A stretch of DNA of 64,000 bases, from the NCBI GenBank assembly GCA_025997595.1, contig BNUU01000006.1, positions 8,388 through 72,387 on the forward strand, written 5' to 3'. A program made the position numbers and the translations under genes. Positions within the stretch are counted from its first letter, which is position 1. Every line of letters starts with the position of its first letter. Origin of the DNA: Spirochaetia bacterium (GTDB lineage: Bacteria; Spirochaetota; Spirochaetia; Treponematales; Breznakiellaceae). The notes beneath the pieces are model-generated. The model ran no database searches. It saw nothing but the letters and a program-made list of their open reading frames with translations, and was not told the origin of the DNA. This document shows, piece after piece, positions 14,275 to 22,483 of the stretch.

Positions 14275-15267
14275 CTACAATTCCTGTTCCGCAAGCTGGG
14301 TCAATTCGCGCAATTTTTGCTGCAACAATTTTTTATCGGGCAATTTCGCCGTGTATTCGGCAACCAGCACCGGCGAAAGGCTGCGGCTCATTGTGAATTC
14401 AACTATTTCATCGTCCTTATCCGCGCACAAAATGATACCAACGCTCGGGTTTTCGTGCTCCTTCCTGTATTCGCGATCAAGCGCTTCAAGATAAAAATTC
14501 ATCTTACCCACATATTCCGGCTTAAAGGCGCCGATTTTCAACTCGAACGCGACCAAACACTGTAAATCACGATGATAAAAAAGCAGGTCGATATAGAAAT
14601 CCCCGCCGCCGACTTGCACCCGGTATTCCTCACCAATAAAGGTAAACCCCCGTCCAATTTCAAGCAAAAAATCTTTTAGATTTTGTGTAATCCCTTTTCT
14701 AAAGTCCGTTTCCGAATATTGACGCGGCAAATTGAGAAAATCAAGCACATAGTTATCCAGAAATTGTTCTTTGACATATTTTTCAACCGGGACCGGGGCA
14801 AGCGCTGTCGCCGATAGCATCGCACGCTCATAGTAGCTACTTTCAAGCTGACGATCCAATTCACGGGTACTATAGTGTTCTTTTATGCACAGATTTATAT
14901 AGAAATGCCGTTCCTCAGGCGTTTTCGCCCGCGCCAAAATTTTGAGGTGATTTGTCCAGCTCAATTGTGTCAGCAGTGATGACACAATCTCATCGTCCTT
15001 GTAGGTTTCATAAAACTGCCGCATCCGGTACAACCCGCGGCGGGTAAAACCCTTCAAATCCGGGTATTGCGCCGCAATAAAGCGGGCAATTTCATCGACA
15101 TACGCGTCCCCATAGCCATGCGCGGCGCTTTCCCTGCTGATATACTCGCCTACATGGTAGTAGAGCATAATCAGCTCCTCGTTCACCTTGCGGAGCGCGT
15201 TTTGCCGTGCGTCCTCAATAAGGCGGATGAGGTCGGGGAAGGTAGCGGTGGGGGGTGGATTAGTCAT
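14275..15267 (-). CDS. YhcG/DUF1016-family PD-(D/E)XK nuclease embedded in the cas operon
   Basis: 330 aa from ATG 15267 (an in-frame TTG at 15294 would overlap cas7c by 14 nt). The N-terminal DUF1016 helical domain (FPDLIRLIEDARQNALRKVN through the NHLKILARAKTPEERHFY region) is followed by the YhcG C-terminal nuclease fold: DFYIDLLFYH, LVAFELKIG and FKPEYVGKMNFYLEALD, giving Asp plus Glu-Leu-Lys active-site residues. It is not a known cas gene. Standard I-C order runs cas7c-cas4 directly; here this gene fills the gap with 13 nt on one side and 2 nt on the other. It is presumably cytoplasmic and co-expressed with the cas genes. Function in immunity is unknown. A relative sits inside the Wadjet operon at 62654-63694. 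Confidence 0.9.
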   Translation of the reverse strand: MTNPPPTATFPDLIRLIEDARQNALRKVNEELIMLYYHVGEYISRESAAHGYGDAYVDEIARFIAAQYPDLKGFTRRGLYRMRQFYETYKDDEIVSSLLTQLSWTNHLKILARAKTPEERHFYINLCIKEHYSTRELDRQLESSYYERAMLSATALAPVPVEKYVKEQFLDNYVLDFLNLPRQYSETDFRKGITQNLKDFLLEIGRGFTFIGEEYRVQVGGGDFYIDLLFYHRDLQCLVAFELKIGAFKPEYVGKMNFYLEALDREYRKEHENPSVGIILCADKDDEIVEFTMSRSLSPVLVAEYTAKLPDKKLLQQKLRELTQLAEQEL

Positions 15268-15280
15268 TTTACTTTGCAAC

Positions 15281-16159
15281 TCATGTGGAAACAACCGTTT
15301 TAAATTCCCTGAGTTCTTTCCCGTCTAAACTTATCGTATAGGCTGAAAAATCTCTGGCCGGTAGTTCCTTGTCATTATCCCTTCGTATTACCGTTACCCG
15401 GTCAAACAATTCCTGAGCGGGCTTATTTCCCATAAAAGAAGCATGCTCAAATATGATAAGCCGTTGTGCGCTCATCAGTCCCCGAGCAGCAGAACGATCA
15501 TGCTCAAACATATTCTGTAAGGCTTCCCAAAAGAGAGTCAAGTCCTCCTCTGAAAATCCCGTCTGATTTGCCAAGGGCGCGGAAATAAAACCATAGGTAC
15601 GGTAAAGCCCGTAGGGAATGGTAAACTTGCGTCCCATGGTACGGTTATCCCCGCCCTGTTTCTCAGCTTCCTTTTCCGTAGTAACTGCCATACGAGTAAT
15701 ACTATGTTCAGAAGAAATTACCGGATCAATTGAGCGGGCAAAAGTAAGCTGTATTGGTCCCCGGACCTGTCCACAATTAACCCCGGTAGACATGACCGCG
15801 CCAAATGTTCTGACATCATAAAAATTTTGACACATCCATTTTCGGGCATCTTCAGTCTTATCTCCGCCCTTCCGCTTGCCTTCATCTCCGCTTAAATCAA
15901 TACCCAACGCCTTATAAGCCCGCTCATGCTGATTATTAAGCACCGCCTTCTCTTTTACATAAATCTCATAAGGGGGCTGTTCATCCTTTACCAAGCCGAC
16001 ATAGTTACGAACCTTTCGTTTTAAACAAACGTCCGTTACCAGGCCATTTCCGGTTTCCGCATCCACCCGGGGAAGATTACCCGCATCGGGGTCTCCATTG
16101 GGGTTTCCGTCTTTGACATCAAAGAGGTAAATAAAATCATAACGCTTTTTCAGTTCCAT
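15281..16159 (-). CDS. cas7: Cascade backbone protein Cas7c (Csd2)
   Basis: RAMP-fold subunit that polymerises along the crRNA spacer in the type I-C Cascade. 292 aa, normal length. Begins [20 protein letters not shown] with the [15 protein letters not shown] motif characteristic of Csd2/Csh2 proteins; later FGAVMSTG and [11 protein letters not shown]. Start ATG 16159 has AAGGAG six bases upstream, 17 nt after the cas8c stop. Followed by the YhcG-like gene instead of cas4. Confidence 0.97.
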   Translation of the reverse strand: MELKKRYDFIYLFDVKDGNPNGDPDAGNLPRVDAETGNGLVTDVCLKRKVRNYVGLVKDEQPPYEIYVKEKAVLNNQHERAYKALGIDLSGDEGKRKGGDKTEDARKWMCQNFYDVRTFGAVMSTGVNCGQVRGPIQLTFARSIDPVISSEHSITRMAVTTEKEAEKQGGDNRTMGRKFTIPYGLYRTYGFISAPLANQTGFSEEDLTLFWEALQNMFEHDRSAARGLMSAQRLIIFEHASFMGNKPAQELFDRVTVIRRDNDKELPARDFSAYTISLDGKELREFKTVVST

Positions 16160-16176
16160 AGTCTGCTCCTTAAAAA

Positions 16177-16542
16177 TTAATTTCTTTCTTCATTCTTTGC
16201 AGTAAAGAAATCCTGCCGCTGATGATAATAACCAATGGCGAATTTTCCCTGTTCGTGTAAATTCAGATGAGAAGGAAAATCATTGTAATGTCCCATGATT
16301 TCACTGATGATTTTCTCCAAATTAACACCCCGGCCCTTGTTTTCCAACTTTGCGATATGATGATTTTTAAGCCGCAACAATGTCGGAAATACCGTTACCG
16401 GTGCACCACAGGCAGCCCCATAATACCTTTCACGAATTGTTGCGTTAAGTCCCGGATTTGCTTCCTCCTGAATTTTTTCAAGGACCGCAAACAGACGTCC
16501 AAGCTGATAACCAATTGAAGATTGCTCCGTATCAAGCGCCAC
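16177..16542 (-). CDS. cas11c: Cas11c small subunit from an internal start in cas8c
   Basis: In known I-C systems the small subunit is made from an internal start within cas8c. Here an in-frame GTG at 16542 (Cas8c residue 455) is preceded by a strong AAGGAGGAG ribosome-binding site about eight bases upstream. It would give a 121-aa product starting (M)[20 protein letters not shown]. The length and the [12 protein letters not shown] segment fit Cas11c. Internal initiation is inferred from the sequence and is not otherwise proven. Confidence 0.75.
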   Translation of the reverse strand: MALDTEQSSIGYQLGRLFAVLEKIQEEANPGLNATIRERYYGAACGAPVTVFPTLLRLKNHHIAKLENKGRGVNLEKIISEIMGHYNDFPSHLNLHEQGKFAIGYYHQRQDFFTAKNEERN

Positions 16543-17904
16543 TTTTATCTCCTCCTTTTTATAGTACCGGTTTAAATATGCCTTAATCAAAGCCGCCCGG
16601 ACCGGTTTTACCCGATTTTCCGTATCGCTTCGTATTCGCCGTAATACTGCCTGCAATAATGTTGCCGGATAAGGCGTCCCGTCAATAATGGAACACATAA
16701 AGTCCCCCGCGATATTGGGAGGAATATTCTCACTCTTATCCTGAACTGCCGTATTTACCAGGAGCCGCCATAGTGAGTAATATTCCGGTTCATTTTTAGG
16801 CTTAACGATTTTAAGATCCTCAAAATGCTGACGGATATGATCGGCAAATTCGCCGACTGTTCCCTGCCGCCAAAACCGAATGGAAATCCGCGCTGCGTTT
16901 GGTGCAAGGCCGAGAATATAAAATTTCTCTTTCCCGGCATCTTCAATATACGTCCCTGTCCATAGAGAATCTATCAAATTTTTGACTCGCTCCGTCCCCG
17001 CATCAGGATCATCCTTTGCCGGTTCCGAAAAAATATACGCAAAATCTTCCTCGAATTGTGTTTTATTTGCAGACCAAAAAACCGTTGAGGCGTCTCCAAT
17101 TTGTATACGCTGCCTGGAATCCCGGCTCAAAAGAGTATTGAGGGCAGTGGTATAGGCAAACATGGCGGCCTCACCCACCGGCGCATTCTTGCCCTGTTCT
17201 TTGCCGAATGAACGAAAGGCATCTTTATTAAAAGAAACGATATTTGCCCCGGAAGATTGGGCGCCCCATACTCCTTTTATGGATGTATGTAAGGTACTTA
17301 TCTGATCCTTTTCGCCGGTAATAAGACAGATACTATCATATTTTTTAGAACTATCCTTTCCGGCCAAAGCATTCTTAATTTCTTCGGTCTCACAATAGAG
17401 TTCATACTCACCATCAAAACGGAAACTGATATTGGGGTTTGTCCGGTAAATATCTTCCCATTGAGGGATCTTTTCTAACTCTGCACGCTCGACAGCAGAT
17501 AAAAAAGCCAGGAGCGCTTTTTTTCTTGGGGTATTGGGCAATTCATTCTGAATGCGTTCAATAAAGGCTTTTTTCTGATCCGGAAGCCGCGACAGTTTTC
17601 GCTTCTTGTCTTCTTCTTTCAAACCTTCAACATCCAAGATTCCGAATACATACCCGGCAACATCCCAAAGCAAATTCGCTGCAACTCCAGATGTTTTTTT
17701 AACGCCCTGCGGAACCAGAAAGGCCCTTCCCCTCTTTTTAATTCCCTCTCCTTCACGGGTATCTTCAATTTGCAGCAGGGAGCCTTTTTCATTCAAAACA
17801 ACAACAAAGGATATCTCCTTTACTTCCCAGCCATCGGGAGCAATCCCGCTCGCCGGGTCCGCCGCTTTTCTGTCGTAGTATCCCTTTAGAGCCTGTAATA
17901 TCAT
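16177..17904 (-). CDS. cas8c: Cascade large subunit Cas8c (Csd1)
   Basis: Large subunit of the I-C effector; recognises the PAM and recruits Cas3. 575 aa starting [20 protein letters not shown], which with [19 protein letters not shown] is typical of Csd1. The start overlaps the cas5c stop as ATGA, implying translational coupling and stoichiometric expression. The C-terminal ~120 residues are also encoded as a separate small subunit from an internal GTG (see cas11c). No frameshift seen. Confidence 0.96.
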   Translation of the reverse strand: MILQALKGYYDRKAADPASGIAPDGWEVKEISFVVVLNEKGSLLQIEDTREGEGIKKRGRAFLVPQGVKKTSGVAANLLWDVAGYVFGILDVEGLKEEDKKRKLSRLPDQKKAFIERIQNELPNTPRKKALLAFLSAVERAELEKIPQWEDIYRTNPNISFRFDGEYELYCETEEIKNALAGKDSSKKYDSICLITGEKDQISTLHTSIKGVWGAQSSGANIVSFNKDAFRSFGKEQGKNAPVGEAAMFAYTTALNTLLSRDSRQRIQIGDASTVFWSANKTQFEEDFAYIFSEPAKDDPDAGTERVKNLIDSLWTGTYIEDAGKEKFYILGLAPNAARISIRFWRQGTVGEFADHIRQHFEDLKIVKPKNEPEYYSLWRLLVNTAVQDKSENIPPNIAGDFMCSIIDGTPYPATLLQAVLRRIRSDTENRVKPVRAALIKAYLNRYYKKEEIKVALDTEQSSIGYQLGRLFAVLEKIQEEANPGLNATIRERYYGAACGAPVTVFPTLLRLKNHHIAKLENKGRGVNLEKIISEIMGHYNDFPSHLNLHEQGKFAIGYYHQRQDFFTAKNEERN

Positions 17905-18632
17905 GACCTGACCTCCAGGGACCGCCGGTCAGTATTGACCACATTATTTTTCAGCCGCGCCCGGAAAAATTCAGGTTTAGGATTGGCAGGATCATCATAG
18001 TTCATATCATAAAGCATCCAGCCCAGGTCACTATCCTCATTGATCTTTTCTGTTATCGGTGAATGCTCTTCAACCAGACGAAAATCACAGGCAAACTCCC
18101 GGCATCCCAGGTAAGGACGATGGAAACACTGTCCCTTCTTTGCCCGGCGCTCAAACATGGCCGCATATTTTGCCTCGGTCTCGTCTGATCGGACATGAGT
18201 TACCTGTTCTTCATTATCCGCCCAGTATTCACCGTATCTATGAAAATTTGCCTTTCTTTTTTCGGGAGGAATGAACTCAAACCATCCATATATACGATAC
18301 CGGACGTCCCGAAGAAAAAGTCCAGCCCGCTGTTGCCGTTGTTCTTCAATAAAAAAGCCTGTTGGACTACCATCTTTACCATCAAGCTGCGCCTGTGTCG
18401 GCTCACCCGCAATCCTTCCCACCTCATTACGCCGGACGCTTATCCAACGGATCGGATTCAATACCTCAATTTTGGTTATATGCCAGAAAATCGCCGGCTT
18501 CCACAAAATTGCGTCAAAAATCGCACGGGCTGCGGAGGGGGTCATAATGTCATAGCTGACTCGCTCTACCTTCATCTCCGGACGAGTAAATGAAGCATAA
18601 TCTCCCCATATTTCAAGACACCAATCTTTCAT
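17901..18632 (-). CDS. cas5c: Cas5c/Cas5d, crRNA-processing RNase and Cascade subunit
   Basis: In type I-C, which lacks Cas6, this protein cuts pre-crRNA at the base of the repeat hairpin and holds the 11-nt 5' handle. 243 aa starting MKDWCLEIWGDYASFTRPEM, with the family segments VERVSYDIMTPSAARAIFDAILWKPAI and the later RPYLGCREFACDF. First gene of the effector operon. ATG 18632 has AGAGG upstream and lies about 27 nt after the predicted transcription start of a good sigma70-like promoter. The gene's own promoter region is the apparent target of the crRNA-like RNA at 18712-18804. Confidence 0.96.
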   Translation of the reverse strand: MKDWCLEIWGDYASFTRPEMKVERVSYDIMTPSAARAIFDAILWKPAIFWHITKIEVLNPIRWISVRRNEVGRIAGEPTQAQLDGKDGSPTGFFIEEQRQQRAGLFLRDVRYRIYGWFEFIPPEKRKANFHRYGEYWADNEEQVTHVRSDETEAKYAAMFERRAKKGQCFHRPYLGCREFACDFRLVEEHSPITEKINEDSDLGWMLYDMNYDDPANPKPEFFRARLKNNVVNTDRRSLEVRS

Positions 18633-18646
18633 CTTTTTCCTCTACT

Positions 18647-18663
18647 TACATTCTAACATAACT
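18647..18663 (-). promoter_or_regulatory. Partial protospacer matching the mini-CRISPR spacer at the cas5c transcription start
   Basis: On the minus strand AGTTATGTTAGAATGTA follows directly after TTT and the -10 box. The first 17 bases of the mini-CRISPR spacer read AGTTAAGTGAGAATGTA. Matches are at positions 1-5, 7-8 and 10-17; mismatches are at 6 and 9. Beyond position 17 pairing is lost. The TTT occupies the PAM position; TTC is the usual I-C PAM, so this is near-canonical. Limited complementarity with a matched seed predicts binding without Cas3 cleavage. Confidence 0.8.
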
Positions 18664-18665
18664 AA

Positions 18666-18694
18666 AGTATATCATGTTCTTTGAAAACTGTCAA
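18666..18694 (-). promoter_or_regulatory. Sigma70-like promoter of the cas5c-cas8c-cas7c operon
   Basis: On the minus strand a perfect -35 TTGACA (18694-18689) is separated by 17 bases from a -10 TATACT (18671-18666). Expected transcription start is near 18659, an A. It lies between the mini-CRISPR and cas5c, so Cascade genes have a promoter independent of cas3. Confidence 0.85.
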
Positions 18695-18711
18695 GTACTT
18701 TTATGAAAAAA

Positions 18712-18804
18712 GTAAAAAATCCACGCGCCCAAAAGGGCGCGACTAAGCAAAAAACTACATTCTCACTTAACTGTTTCAATCCACAACTTCTTCCAAAGTA
18801 TGAC
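18712..18804 (-). ncRNA. One-spacer mini-CRISPR encoding a putative cas-regulating crRNA-like RNA (CreR type)
   Basis: Two diverged 32-nt repeats flank a 29-nt spacer (18744-18772). Upstream pseudo-repeat 18773-18804 keeps the last 12 bases of the array repeat (GTGGATTGAAAC on the minus strand, covering the 11-nt handle). Its stem has changed sequence but can still fold (CATA-CTT with AAG-TGTG and one bulge). Downstream pseudo-repeat 18712-18743 keeps the stem as CGCGCCC-TTTT-GGGCGCG, with a compensating G-C for A-T change relative to the array stem. It has lost the handle to a T run (TGGATTTTTT), so it can also act as a terminator. The RNA begins one base after the cas3 stop; a TATAGT box at 18815-18810 could drive it. 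The spacer pairs with the cas5c promoter. Confidence 0.82.
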
Positions 18805-18805
18805 G

Positions 18806-21034
18806 TCAGACTATAAAATTTTCTGGATCATTCGGCATTTCATCAATAAACAGACCTATCTCTTTATCGTATTCCACGGTAGTGGTCAGCGCGAATACTC
18901 CGGGAAAAATCTCTTCCAATGAACCGCGCTTTTGCATTGTGTCAAACTGATTCACATATATAGTTATAGTGTATCTTTGCAATTTACGTAACAGTTTTTT
19001 CGCAGATATCAAATTTTTTTTCAAAAGCCGGATGTACAGCTCTCCTTTTTTATACGGTACCACAACCGTCCGTTGGTTTTTATCATCAATGAGCTTAAAC
19101 AATTCGGCGGCGCTCCTAAACTGGATTCCAAGACCGGGGGTCGGCTTTAATAAATTGATGATTCCCTTAGCATCCAAAGAATTAGCCTTCCAGTATAGTT
19201 CGGTAAAATAGGGCGTAAAGACACGCTGATCAATAGGATTTTCCAGGCCCTGTTTACACATCCGCTCTGCCGTTTCCGCCGCTTTTCTGAGTGTTCCGGC
19301 GGGGGCTCTGCGGGGCGCATTGAAGACTACCACCTTACCAAGCTTCCCCTCGGCATTGAGTTTCCCTTCCCGGTTGCACCTTCCTGCGGCCTGCGCGACG
19401 GAATCCAGCCCTGCCATGGCCCGGTATACAACCGGAAAATCAATATCAACCCCCGCCTCAACCAACTGGGTACTGATAACCCGAACAGATTCTCCCCTAT
19501 GCAATTTATCTTTAATCTCGGCGATCGCGTCACTGCGGTGCTGGGCGCACATAAGCGCAGAAAGATGATATGTCCCTTTGGGCATTAGGGCATGAAGCTC
19601 CCGGCAGCTTTTCCGATCAGATACTATACAAAGCACCTGATCAACATCCGATAAATCGGCGGCTAAATCATGCCATTCCACCGGATCGGAATTTTTTTTT
19701 GGAAGGAATACTTCAACCCGGTTTAGATTTTTATACAAATCCGGAACATCCTGAATAATTTCCCTGACCGAACCTTTCGGTAAACCGGGGAATTGGGGGA
19801 AATTTTTCTGCGCTTCAAAAACAGGCTGCGTTGCGGTACAGATAACAAAACTTACCCGGTAATGTTCTGTCAAAAGTCTCATGGCTTCCAAAATGGGCGA
19901 TAAGAACTCAATGGGAACCAGTTGTGCTTCATCAAGAATTATCACACTATCCGCGATGTTATGAAGCTTCCTGCATCGGCTGGTTTTTGCGGCGAAAAGG
20001 GATTCAAAAAACTGAACTGCGGTAGTTATAATTATCGGCGCATCCCAATTTTCTGTTGCAAGCCGGGACCGCGGGGTAGAATCTTCCTCATCAAGACTTG
20101 CATGGTGTTCAACGATCTCGCCGTCACCAAAAACATTCCGGAATACATCAGCATTCTGTTCTATAATGCTTGTATAGGGGATAACATAAATTATTCGCTT
20201 CTTGTTATATTTTTCCGCATGCCTTAAAGCAAAAGCCATACTGGAGAGGGTCTTCCCACCACCGGTTGGAACGGTTAATGAGAAAAATCCCGGAACCATC
20301 TCCGCCGCTATCCGGCAATCCATCAGAACCTGTTGACGGGCTTTATATACAGTATCATCGGCTGTTTTGGAGGATCGTTTTGTTTTGGTCTCCATATAAG
20401 AAGTAAAGCGTTGCTGTAATTCAACCATAGAAAGATACCCTTTGCGTTTCTTATTCTTTTCCGAGTCCATATATTCTTCCGTATTTAAACGATCCGCATC
20501 AACAAGACAAGAAAAAAGCATTCGTATCCAAAGCGATATATCAAGTCCATTTGGATTAAATTGCCATGAAAAGCCTTTGGGACATAGCGGAGGAAGCAGG
20601 TTTTTGAATTTATCGGCTACATTCTCAGTTTTTACCTTCTGTAATCTAAATTCCAGGGCGCCAGGAGAACCACTCCAGTCAGGCAAACCTGCATGATGAC
20701 CGGCTATACAGTATGACAGGAATCGGCCCATTCCCTTACCAAATATTTCCTCCATCAGTTTTGCAGCGGGACCGGAATGTTCCAATTTTCCTTGGGATGT
20801 TACAGAAGAGGCATCCTCATCATAGCCGCTGTTATTCAGTATATACTTTTGCCATTCAGATGTACCCTTGCCGCAATCATGCCCCATACCAAGGGCATAC
20901 GCCCATTCTGACGAATCAAAGCTTTTTGCAAACTCTTTCGCTAATTCTGCGGTCCCCCGCAAATGCGATTCCAGAGACTGAGGCGTCGCCCATTCACCAT
21001 TACCCAATTCCCGTACATGCGCGATATATTCCAT
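18806..21034 (-). CDS. cas3: CRISPR-associated helicase-nuclease Cas3 (HD plus helicase)
   Basis: Degrades target DNA after Cascade binding. 742 aa. N-terminal HD nuclease with LESHLRGTAELAKEFAK, MGHDCGKGTSEWQKY and AGHHAGLPDW. Then superfamily 2 helicase: Walker A in VPTGGGKTLSSMAFALRHA, motif II as LDEAQLVP (DEAQ in place of DEAH), CTATQPVFEA, and motif VI in AQAAGRCNREGK. Starts MEYIAHVRELGNGEWATPQSL as I-C Cas3 does. ATG 21034 is three bases after the MATE gene's stop, so cas3 appears to be the last gene of a YhcH-nucleoside hydrolase-MATE operon. It is separated from the Cascade genes by the mini-CRISPR and a new promoter. Confidence 0.96.
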   Translation of the reverse strand: MEYIAHVRELGNGEWATPQSLESHLRGTAELAKEFAKSFDSSEWAYALGMGHDCGKGTSEWQKYILNNSGYDEDASSVTSQGKLEHSGPAAKLMEEIFGKGMGRFLSYCIAGHHAGLPDWSGSPGALEFRLQKVKTENVADKFKNLLPPLCPKGFSWQFNPNGLDISLWIRMLFSCLVDADRLNTEEYMDSEKNKKRKGYLSMVELQQRFTSYMETKTKRSSKTADDTVYKARQQVLMDCRIAAEMVPGFFSLTVPTGGGKTLSSMAFALRHAEKYNKKRIIYVIPYTSIIEQNADVFRNVFGDGEIVEHHASLDEEDSTPRSRLATENWDAPIIITTAVQFFESLFAAKTSRCRKLHNIADSVIILDEAQLVPIEFLSPILEAMRLLTEHYRVSFVICTATQPVFEAQKNFPQFPGLPKGSVREIIQDVPDLYKNLNRVEVFLPKKNSDPVEWHDLAADLSDVDQVLCIVSDRKSCRELHALMPKGTYHLSALMCAQHRSDAIAEIKDKLHRGESVRVISTQLVEAGVDIDFPVVYRAMAGLDSVAQAAGRCNREGKLNAEGKLGKVVVFNAPRRAPAGTLRKAAETAERMCKQGLENPIDQRVFTPYFTELYWKANSLDAKGIINLLKPTPGLGIQFRSAAELFKLIDDKNQRTVVVPYKKGELYIRLLKKNLISAKKLLRKLQRYTITIYVNQFDTMQKRGSLEEIFPGVFALTTTVEYDKEIGLFIDEMPNDPENFIV

Positions 21035-21037
21035 CCC

Positions 21038-22483
21038 TCACCCTTTGATCACCGTCTTCCACTTCCCCGAATTGTAGCGCACAAGCACTAAAAGTGATCG
21101 GAGCAGCTGATCGAGGATGAGTGCGATCCATGCGCCCCACAGGCTCCAATTAAGGACCATCACCGTAATGCCCGCAATGCCGGGGCGTACCAAAAGGACG
21201 GTAATAAAGGTGATCGCAGCAATACTGCGGGTGTCCCCCGCGCCCCGCAGGGCGCCGGCAAGGATGAACTGTGAGGACTGGAAGGGCAGCATGATGGCGA
21301 CCATGCGCAGAATACGGGAGCCCGTTTCGATGATCTGCAAACTTTCAGGATCGCGTCCCACATAGAGGGCCATGATCTGGCGGCCGAGGAAAACAAAAAT
21401 CAGGGCCAAAACAACGGAGACCGCCAGCCCGATGCGGCGGGTGCGGCTGGTGTACTGCTCGGCCATGTCGGGCCGGCGTTTCCCCAGGCTCTGGCCGGTC
21501 AGGGCGGTGGCGGATACCGCAAAGGCCTGGCCTATCATAAAGGACATGGCCTGAATGTTCATGCAGGCCATATGGGTAGCGTAAAGCATGGTCCCCAGGG
21601 AAGTTACGATCTTGGTATAGCTTATCATCCCCGTCCGCATGATGGCCTGCTCGGCCAGGGCAGGAAGGCCGATGCGGAAAATTGAATTGATGGTTTCCCG
21701 GTTGGGCCTGAAGCTGTCGGTGAACCTCAGCCTGATATAGTTTCTGCCCTTCAAAAGGGTAATCATGGCAAGGGCGAGGGCCACAAACTGCCCGATGATG
21801 GTCGCCACCGATGCGCCCATCACTTCCCAGCGGGGAAAACCGAAATTGCCGTAAATCAAAAGGTAATTGAAGATCACGTTAACTATATTGGCAACGATGT
21901 TGTAGACCATGGAGGTGCGGGAATTCCCCACACCCCTCAAAGTCGCCGTGGCGGTACTGGTCAGGGAAACGCTTAAGAGGCCGATACACTGCCATTGAAA
22001 ATAAACGGTTCCCCCCGCAAGGGAAGCGGCATCGGGGGCGCCCATGAAGCGGATAAGGTCTTCGGCAAAAATATAACCCGCCACGGAACTTGCAATGCCA
22101 AGGATAAAATTGAGGAGTAGGGCCTGGCGCAGAACCATGTTTGCCTTTTCAGGATTCCCGGCGCCCCGGTAGCGGGCAACCATGGCGGTGGCCCCCACGT
22201 TCATGGCCATGAAAAGTATCATCACCAAAAATTTCGGCTGAGTCGCAAGCCCCACGGAAGTCAGCGCCCAGGGCCCCAGCTGGCCCACCATCATGAGGTC
22301 CACCATGGACGCCAGCTGGACAAGAACCATCTCCCCCATGGAAGGGAAGGCGATCTTTACCACATCGCGGTAGAGCATTTTTGAGGTGATGCCCTCGGGA
22401 AGGGCGCGGCCATCGGACCGGACAGGTCCCGCTTCCACCCGGTCAAGGGCGGTCTCCCAGTTGGGACCTTTTTTTCCGTCCAT
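21038..22483 (-). CDS. MATE-family efflux transporter
   Basis: Cation-coupled exporter of drugs or metabolites in the inner membrane. 481 aa with about 12 hydrophobic helices. The MATE repeats are visible (FPSMGEMVLVQLASMVDLMMVGQLGPWALTSVGLATQP, and the second half LPALAEQAIMRTGM). ATG 22483 overlaps the stop of the upstream nucleoside hydrolase as TAATG; a GTG at 22492 is an alternative. Substrate cannot be told from sequence. Its stop is only three bases from cas3. Confidence 0.93.
   Translation of the reverse strand: MDGKKGPNWETALDRVEAGPVRSDGRALPEGITSKMLYRDVVKIAFPSMGEMVLVQLASMVDLMMVGQLGPWALTSVGLATQPKFLVMILFMAMNVGATAMVARYRGAGNPEKANMVLRQALLLNFILGIASSVAGYIFAEDLIRFMGAPDAASLAGGTVYFQWQCIGLLSVSLTSTATATLRGVGNSRTSMVYNIVANIVNVIFNYLLIYGNFGFPRWEVMGASVATIIGQFVALALAMITLLKGRNYIRLRFTDSFRPNRETINSIFRIGLPALAEQAIMRTGMISYTKIVTSLGTMLYATHMACMNIQAMSFMIGQAFAVSATALTGQSLGKRRPDMAEQYTSRTRRIGLAVSVVLALIFVFLGRQIMALYVGRDPESLQIIETGSRILRMVAIMLPFQSSQFILAGALRGAGDTRSIAAITFITVLLVRPGIAGITVMVLNWSLWGAWIALILDQLLRSLLVLVRYNSGKWKTVIKG

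Noticed and set aside
18744..18772. The idea that the mini-CRISPR is merely a decaying array fragment with an ordinary foreign spacer
   Set aside because: Ordinary decay would not preserve stems by compensating changes or leave a spacer matching the adjacent cas promoter start site at 15 of 17 seed-side positions in the correct orientation.
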